Origin: Desulfuromonas soudanensis
GTDB taxonomy: Bacteria; Desulfobacterota; Desulfuromonadia; Desulfuromonadales; WTL
Assembly: GCF_001278055.1 (NCBI RefSeq)
Contig: NZ_CP010802.1
Span: forward strand, 2,395,504 to 2,459,503
Direction of reading: 5' to 3'
Length of the DNA stretch: 64,000 bases
Part shown: positions 61,510 to 64,000 of the stretch, piece by piece
Layout of the letters: each line of letters begins with the position of its first letter
Numbering within the stretch: the first letter of the stretch is position 1
The notes under the pieces: generated by a model
Databases searched by the model: none
Told to the model about the DNA's origin: nothing
What the model saw: the letters and a program-made list of their open reading frames with translations, nothing else
Program-made: the position numbers and the translations under genes

Positions 61510-61649
61510 TCACTCAGCGCGCTTGCGGTCTTTGGCGAATTTCAGGAAGAATTCTTTCTGATGACAACGATGGGTGATGTGCCAGACATGGCCAGGCAGG
61601 TAATAACGGTGTGCTCTCGGCATGCGTCCCTCCCAATAGTTGCATGGCA
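61510..61649 (-). pseudogene. R3 copy B: N-terminal relic of a second RAYT gene
   Basis: A 37-codon frame from ATG at 61623 to TGA at 61510 encodes MPRAHRYYLPGHVWHI, then THRCHQKEFFLKFAKDRKR, the N-terminus of a Y1-type transposase of another RAYT subfamily than the intact gene at 58993. It is cut after residue 35 where R1 begins. The upstream hairpin present in copies C and D is missing here. No HUH motif remains. Confidence 0.82.
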
Positions 61650-61740
61650 TTCCCATCCAGGAAGAATTCTGCTAAAGTATCTGCGATATCAAAGCAACAA
61701 CCAGACAATGGTTATGCAGTCTCGAAAAAGGATGAGCGTC

Positions 61741-62037
61741 ATGCTGAATACCAACGAGGTCACGGAAAAGCTGGAGAAGCACCTTGAGATCCTGCGAATG
61801 CAATACGGGGTTGAACGGATCGGCCTGTTCGGGTCGCTGGTCCGCGGTAGCCAGCACTCCGAAAGTGATATCGACCTTCTGGTCGAATTCAAGCGGCCCG
61901 TGGGCATGTTCAAATTCATCGAACTGGAAAATCAGCTCTCCGACCTTCTGGGTGCAAAAGTCGACCTGGTCACGCCCAATGCCCTCAAGCCCGGCATAGG
62001 CAAGCGCATTCTTGATGAGGTTCGTTATGTCAACTGA
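61741..62037 (+). CDS. mntA: MntA-type nucleotidyltransferase antitoxin (second copy)
   Basis: A 98-residue minimal nucleotidyltransferase with the G-S-x10-D-x-D signature GSLVRGSQHSESDIDLL (about residues 32-48). It begins MLNTNEVTEKLEKHLEILRM; ATG at 61732, nine bases upstream, is an alternative start, and AAAAAGG precedes both. It overlaps hepT by 11 bp. The protein is clearly different from the MntA at 58679, so the two pairs were acquired separately or diverged long ago. It is divergent from the R3 copy B relic. Confidence 0.9.
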   Translation: MLNTNEVTEKLEKHLEILRMQYGVERIGLFGSLVRGSQHSESDIDLLVEFKRPVGMFKFIELENQLSDLLGAKVDLVTPNALKPGIGKRILDEVRYVN

Positions 62038-62377
62038 TCGGCCGATTGACGATTATCTGGCGGACATCATCGAAGCGATAAGCGACATTTCTTCTTTCAT
62101 CGCCGGGATGAATTATGAAGGATTCGCTGCGGACAAGAAAACTGTCAATGCGGTGATTCGAAGTCTTGAGGTCATTGGAGAGGCTGTCAAGAAGATCCCC
62201 ACCGGTTTGCGACAGAAACACAATGATCTTCCCTGGAAGGAGATCGCCGGAACACGTGACAAACTGATCCACGAATATTTCGGTGTTGATCTGCAGATTC
62301 TTTGGGAAACTGCCAAGAGCGACCTCGTTCCCCTAGAAAAAGCCATTCGATCTTTACAGGAAGATATTTCTTCATAA
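62027..62377 (+). CDS. hepT: HepT-type toxin (HEPN RNase, second copy)
   Basis: A 116-residue HEPN toxin with the R-x4-H-x-Y motif RDKLIHEY (about residue 84), starting MSTDRPIDDYLADIIEAISD. The ATG at 62027 lies six bases after GATGAGG and overlaps the end of mntA, giving tight translational coupling. It is the expected toxin for the MntA just upstream. The only other HepT-MntA pair in the window lies at 58336-58969. Confidence 0.9.
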   Translation: MSTDRPIDDYLADIIEAISDISSFIAGMNYEGFAADKKTVNAVIRSLEVIGEAVKKIPTGLRQKHNDLPWKEIAGTRDKLIHEYFGVDLQILWETAKSDLVPLEKAIRSLQEDISS

Positions 62378-62691
62378 AGTTCCACGTACAGCCGAATCCA
62401 TCCGTGAGAAGTGTGGCGTAAATCTTCAAGCGGAAACTTTTGGTTTATCTCCTCTAAAAACATACCTCCAAGCCATCTCAAAGGCAATCCTCAGACTTTT
62501 TCCTACAATATCAATCAGTTGAGCTGGTCACACCCCGGGTCCACAAACTGTCAAGGCAGGAAGCCCCGCGTGAAACAAGCCGTTGATTGCCCTTGGGGTT
62601 AAACCAAAACAAAGCCTCTTCTTCTGCCCTTCACAACGTTCTCCAGTCTTTCTCACCGTTCTCTGTGTTGAGGACCAAACCAAACCCAGCC
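62378..62691. repeat. gap with partial R1 tail and R2 repeat
   Basis: 62549-62566 carries TGTCAAGGCAGGAAGCCCCG, matching the RAYT promoter side at 60026-60048, fused to an R1 tail (CGCGTGAAACAAGCCGTTGA, from 62568). R2 words follow at 62606-62680. The first 170 bases after hepT hold nothing recognisable. Confidence 0.6.
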
Positions 62692-62799
62692 TCACGCGAC
62701 GCTGCAACGACGCAACGCTTCAGGATCTGAACCAGGATCAGAGGTTTTCGTCGCGTCGTCGCGTCGTCGCGTGAAACAAGCCTTTGATCGGCCCTGGGG
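62692..62799 (+). repeat. R1 hairpin repeat, copy 8
   Basis: TCACGCGACGCTGCAACGAC start, full ACGACGCA unit and three GTCGTCGC-like units at the end. It abuts R3 copy C in the same way that copy 7 abuts R3 copy B. Confidence 0.88.
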
Positions 62800-63004
62800 T
62801 CACTCAGCGCGCTTGCGATCTTTGGCGAATTTCAGGAAGAATTCTTTCTGATGACAACGGTGGGTGATGTGCCAGACATGGCCAGGCAGGTAATAACGGT
62901 GTGCTCTCGGCATGCGTCCCTCCCAATAATTGCATGGCAGTTTGCATTAAAATCCATTTTACCCCCAAAAAGATGCTTCTAAGGCCTTTTTTTGGGGGTA
63001 AAAT
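62800..63004 (-). pseudogene. R3 copy C: RAYT N-terminal relic with intact upstream hairpin
   Basis: The same 37-codon frame as copy B (ATG at 62913, TGA at 62800), encoding MPRAHRYYLPGHVWHITHRC and ending KFAKDRKRAE. Upstream, ATTTTACCCCCAAAAA (62956-62971) pairs perfectly with TTTTTGGGGGTAAAAT (62989-63004), a 16-bp stem. This is the most complete R3 copy. It is joined to R1 copy 8 on its left. Confidence 0.85.
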
Positions 63005-63037
63005 TGGCACTTTATCTAGCAAGTTCAATCGGTTGAA

Positions 63038-63094
63038 CGGGTCCGACCCGAATCAGTTGAACGGACCCGGCAGGCGTTGTACGGGTCCGACCCG
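63038..63094. repeat. R4 palindromes, two copies
   Basis: CGGGTCCGACCCG at 63038-63050 and 63082-63094, the latter followed by GCAGG. An incomplete GGACCCGGCAGG lies between them. They fill the gap between R3 copy C and the HigA gene. Confidence 0.82.
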
Positions 63095-63122
63095 GCAGGC
63101 TTGCTTGAGATGGTAGAACGCA

Positions 63123-63446
63123 TCAGATAAGGCTGTCCAGCCCCTTGCGATCGAGAATGTTCAGCAGTTTCAGCGACGGCCCGCCGGGATGCTTTTCGCC
63201 AATCTCCCATTTCTGCACAGTGGAAATGCTGGTATTGAGGATGGAAGCCAGCACCGCCTGGCTGAGCCGATAACGCTCACGCAGAGCGCGAATGTCCGTG
63301 GCGGTATAGTCAGGAACCGGCTCAAGGCACAAGGCATCGTAACGACGCATGGCGCGCTTGTCGATAAAATCCAGGGTATGCAGATCCCGAGCAACTTCAT
63401 GTACTGCATCAAGAATCCGGTTTTTGTCAATTTTTGTTTGTTTCAT
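63123..63446 (-). CDS. HigA-type XRE antitoxin
   Basis: A 107-residue antitoxin with a C-terminal helix-turn-helix: LRERYRLSQAVLASILNTSI then STVQKWEIGEKHPGGPSLKL. It starts MKQTKIDKNRILDAVHEVAR at the ATG at 63446, inside the end of the upstream toxin gene (20-bp overlap). The long N-terminal helical part (1-60) should contact the toxin. The toxin-first order matches HigBA systems. Confidence 0.87.
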   Translation of the reverse strand: MKQTKIDKNRILDAVHEVARDLHTLDFIDKRAMRRYDALCLEPVPDYTATDIRALRERYRLSQAVLASILNTSISTVQKWEIGEKHPGGPSLKLLNILDRKGLDSLI

Positions 63447-63816
63447 GCAACACCTCCAGCAGAGCCCCACTGTCGATCGCAGCGGCAATTTGCTCTTTGC
63501 TTAAGCTCAGCAGGTCGACTGCCAACATCTTCAAGGCTTCCAGTTCCCGATCCGAAATATTGGATCGTTGGTTCTTTTCGAAGCCATACACGAAGATCCA
63601 TCGATCACCACGATTGGTTGCCAGAAGCGTCCGTGTACTGCCGCGTTTCCCTTGTCCCGGGAGAGCGATCCGTTTTTTTACGATCCCGTTCCCAAGGACG
63701 GCATCGATCAATCCGCCGACCATCTCGACAACTGCTTCGGACAATGCTTTGTCTGACAACCCAGCCTTTTTCGCCCAGCGATTGAAATGCCGGGTCTTCA
63801 GGATCATACATGACAT
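63427..63816 (-). CDS. RelE/HigB-type toxin (long form), partner of HigA
   Basis: A 129-residue protein: MILKTRHFNRWAKKAGLSDK at the N-terminus, the strand GKRGSTRTLLATNRGDRWIF and YGFEKNQRSNISDRELEALK, followed by a helical end. It resembles RelE-like toxins of the DUF1044 type that are encoded upstream of XRE antitoxins. Two starts are possible, ATG at 63816 (after AGGTGCTACAGT) and ATG at 63807. The second overlaps by ATGA the stop of a 36-codon frame that begins in the RAYT relic (R3 copy D), which suggests translational coupling. Confidence 0.85.
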   Translation of the reverse strand: MSCMILKTRHFNRWAKKAGLSDKALSEAVVEMVGGLIDAVLGNGIVKKRIALPGQGKRGSTRTLLATNRGDRWIFVYGFEKNQRSNISDRELEALKMLAVDLLSLSKEQIAAAIDSGALLEVLHETNKN

Positions 63817-64000
63817 ACTGTAGCACCTGGTGATATAGATAACAAGTGGTCACGACAACGATGGGTGATGTGCCAGACATGGCCAAGCAGGTAATAACGG
63901 TGTGCTCTCGGCATGCGTCCCTCCCAATAGTTGCATGGCAGGTTGCATTAAAATCCATTTTTCCCCCAAAAACATGCTTCTAAGGCCTTTTTTTGGGGGT
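63804..64000 (-). repeat. R3 copy D: RAYT 5' end fused to the HigBA operon (runs off the right edge)
   Basis: A frame from ATG at 63914 encodes MPRAHRYYLLGHVWHITHRC, then departs from copies B and C and ends at TGA 63806-63804, overlapping the toxin ATG at 63807. Upstream is the same hairpin (CCCCCAAAAA from 63963, TTTTTTTGGGGG to 63999), cut by the window edge. So the toxin-antitoxin operon lies where the rest of the RAYT gene should be. Confidence 0.82.

Overview
The window looks like a GC-rich (about 60% or more by eye) Desulfuromonadales/Geobacter-type deltaproteobacterial chromosome. The pointers are a NifU/NifS-type ISC operon, a Geobacter-style long HflX, large soluble hybrid kinases, a DsbC-like protein carrying a heme CXXCH motif, a multicopper oxidase, a class I fumarase and a long RNase E with a Lys/Ala/Pro tail. 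This assignment is inferred from gene content; no rRNA or tRNA gene was recognised.

Layout. 1-5.5 kb is one leftward sulfur/tRNA-thiolation operon: cysE-iscR-iscS-iscU-mnmA-mtaB-rluA-family gene. Its single good promoter carries a close match to the type-1 IscR box, so a feedback loop is likely. 5.6-16.6 kb is ordinary metabolism and regulation: a hybrid kinase, ilvA, a thiolase facing a class I fumarase, a DUF4160/DUF2442 pair, and ilvY divergent from ilvC with two palindromic operators between them. 16.6-30.5 kb is mixed: small membrane proteins and lipoproteins, an HNH protein, a multicopper oxidase, a complete IS5-type element with TTAG target duplications, a Ros/MucR regulator, a ParA-like ATPase and an ABC-F ATPase. 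Two 165-bp MITE copies here each supply the TAG stop of the gene they abut. 30.6-46.8 kb is housekeeping: rne with a long leader, an Smr protein, mltD, hflX, fabI, a dsbC-like gene, mntP, a diguanylate cyclase, rlmKL and an OmpA-type gene broken by a one-base frameshift.

46.9-56.2 kb is a nucleotide-sugar/polysaccharide locus: galE, manB, manC, a WecA-like transferase, fcl and gmd, all leftward. UDP-galactose, GDP-mannose and GDP-fucose would be made here. From 48 kb on, nearly every intergenic gap is filled by dispersed inverted repeats.

56.3-64 kb is the most unusual part: a dense toxin-antitoxin archipelago (HigBA, AbrB-MazF, HepT-MntA twice, NadS-type, another HigBA, plus YafQ-type at 51.5 kb) built around a REP-associated tyrosine transposase (RAYT) gene, relics of a second RAYT, and at least four repeat families. 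Three leading genes in this block share the exact promoter geometry TTGACA-N16-TnTnAT-N6-ATG, predicting leaderless mRNAs. Two toxin-antitoxin operons sit immediately behind a truncated RAYT 5' end. This region is the best candidate for an undescribed capture or expression system.
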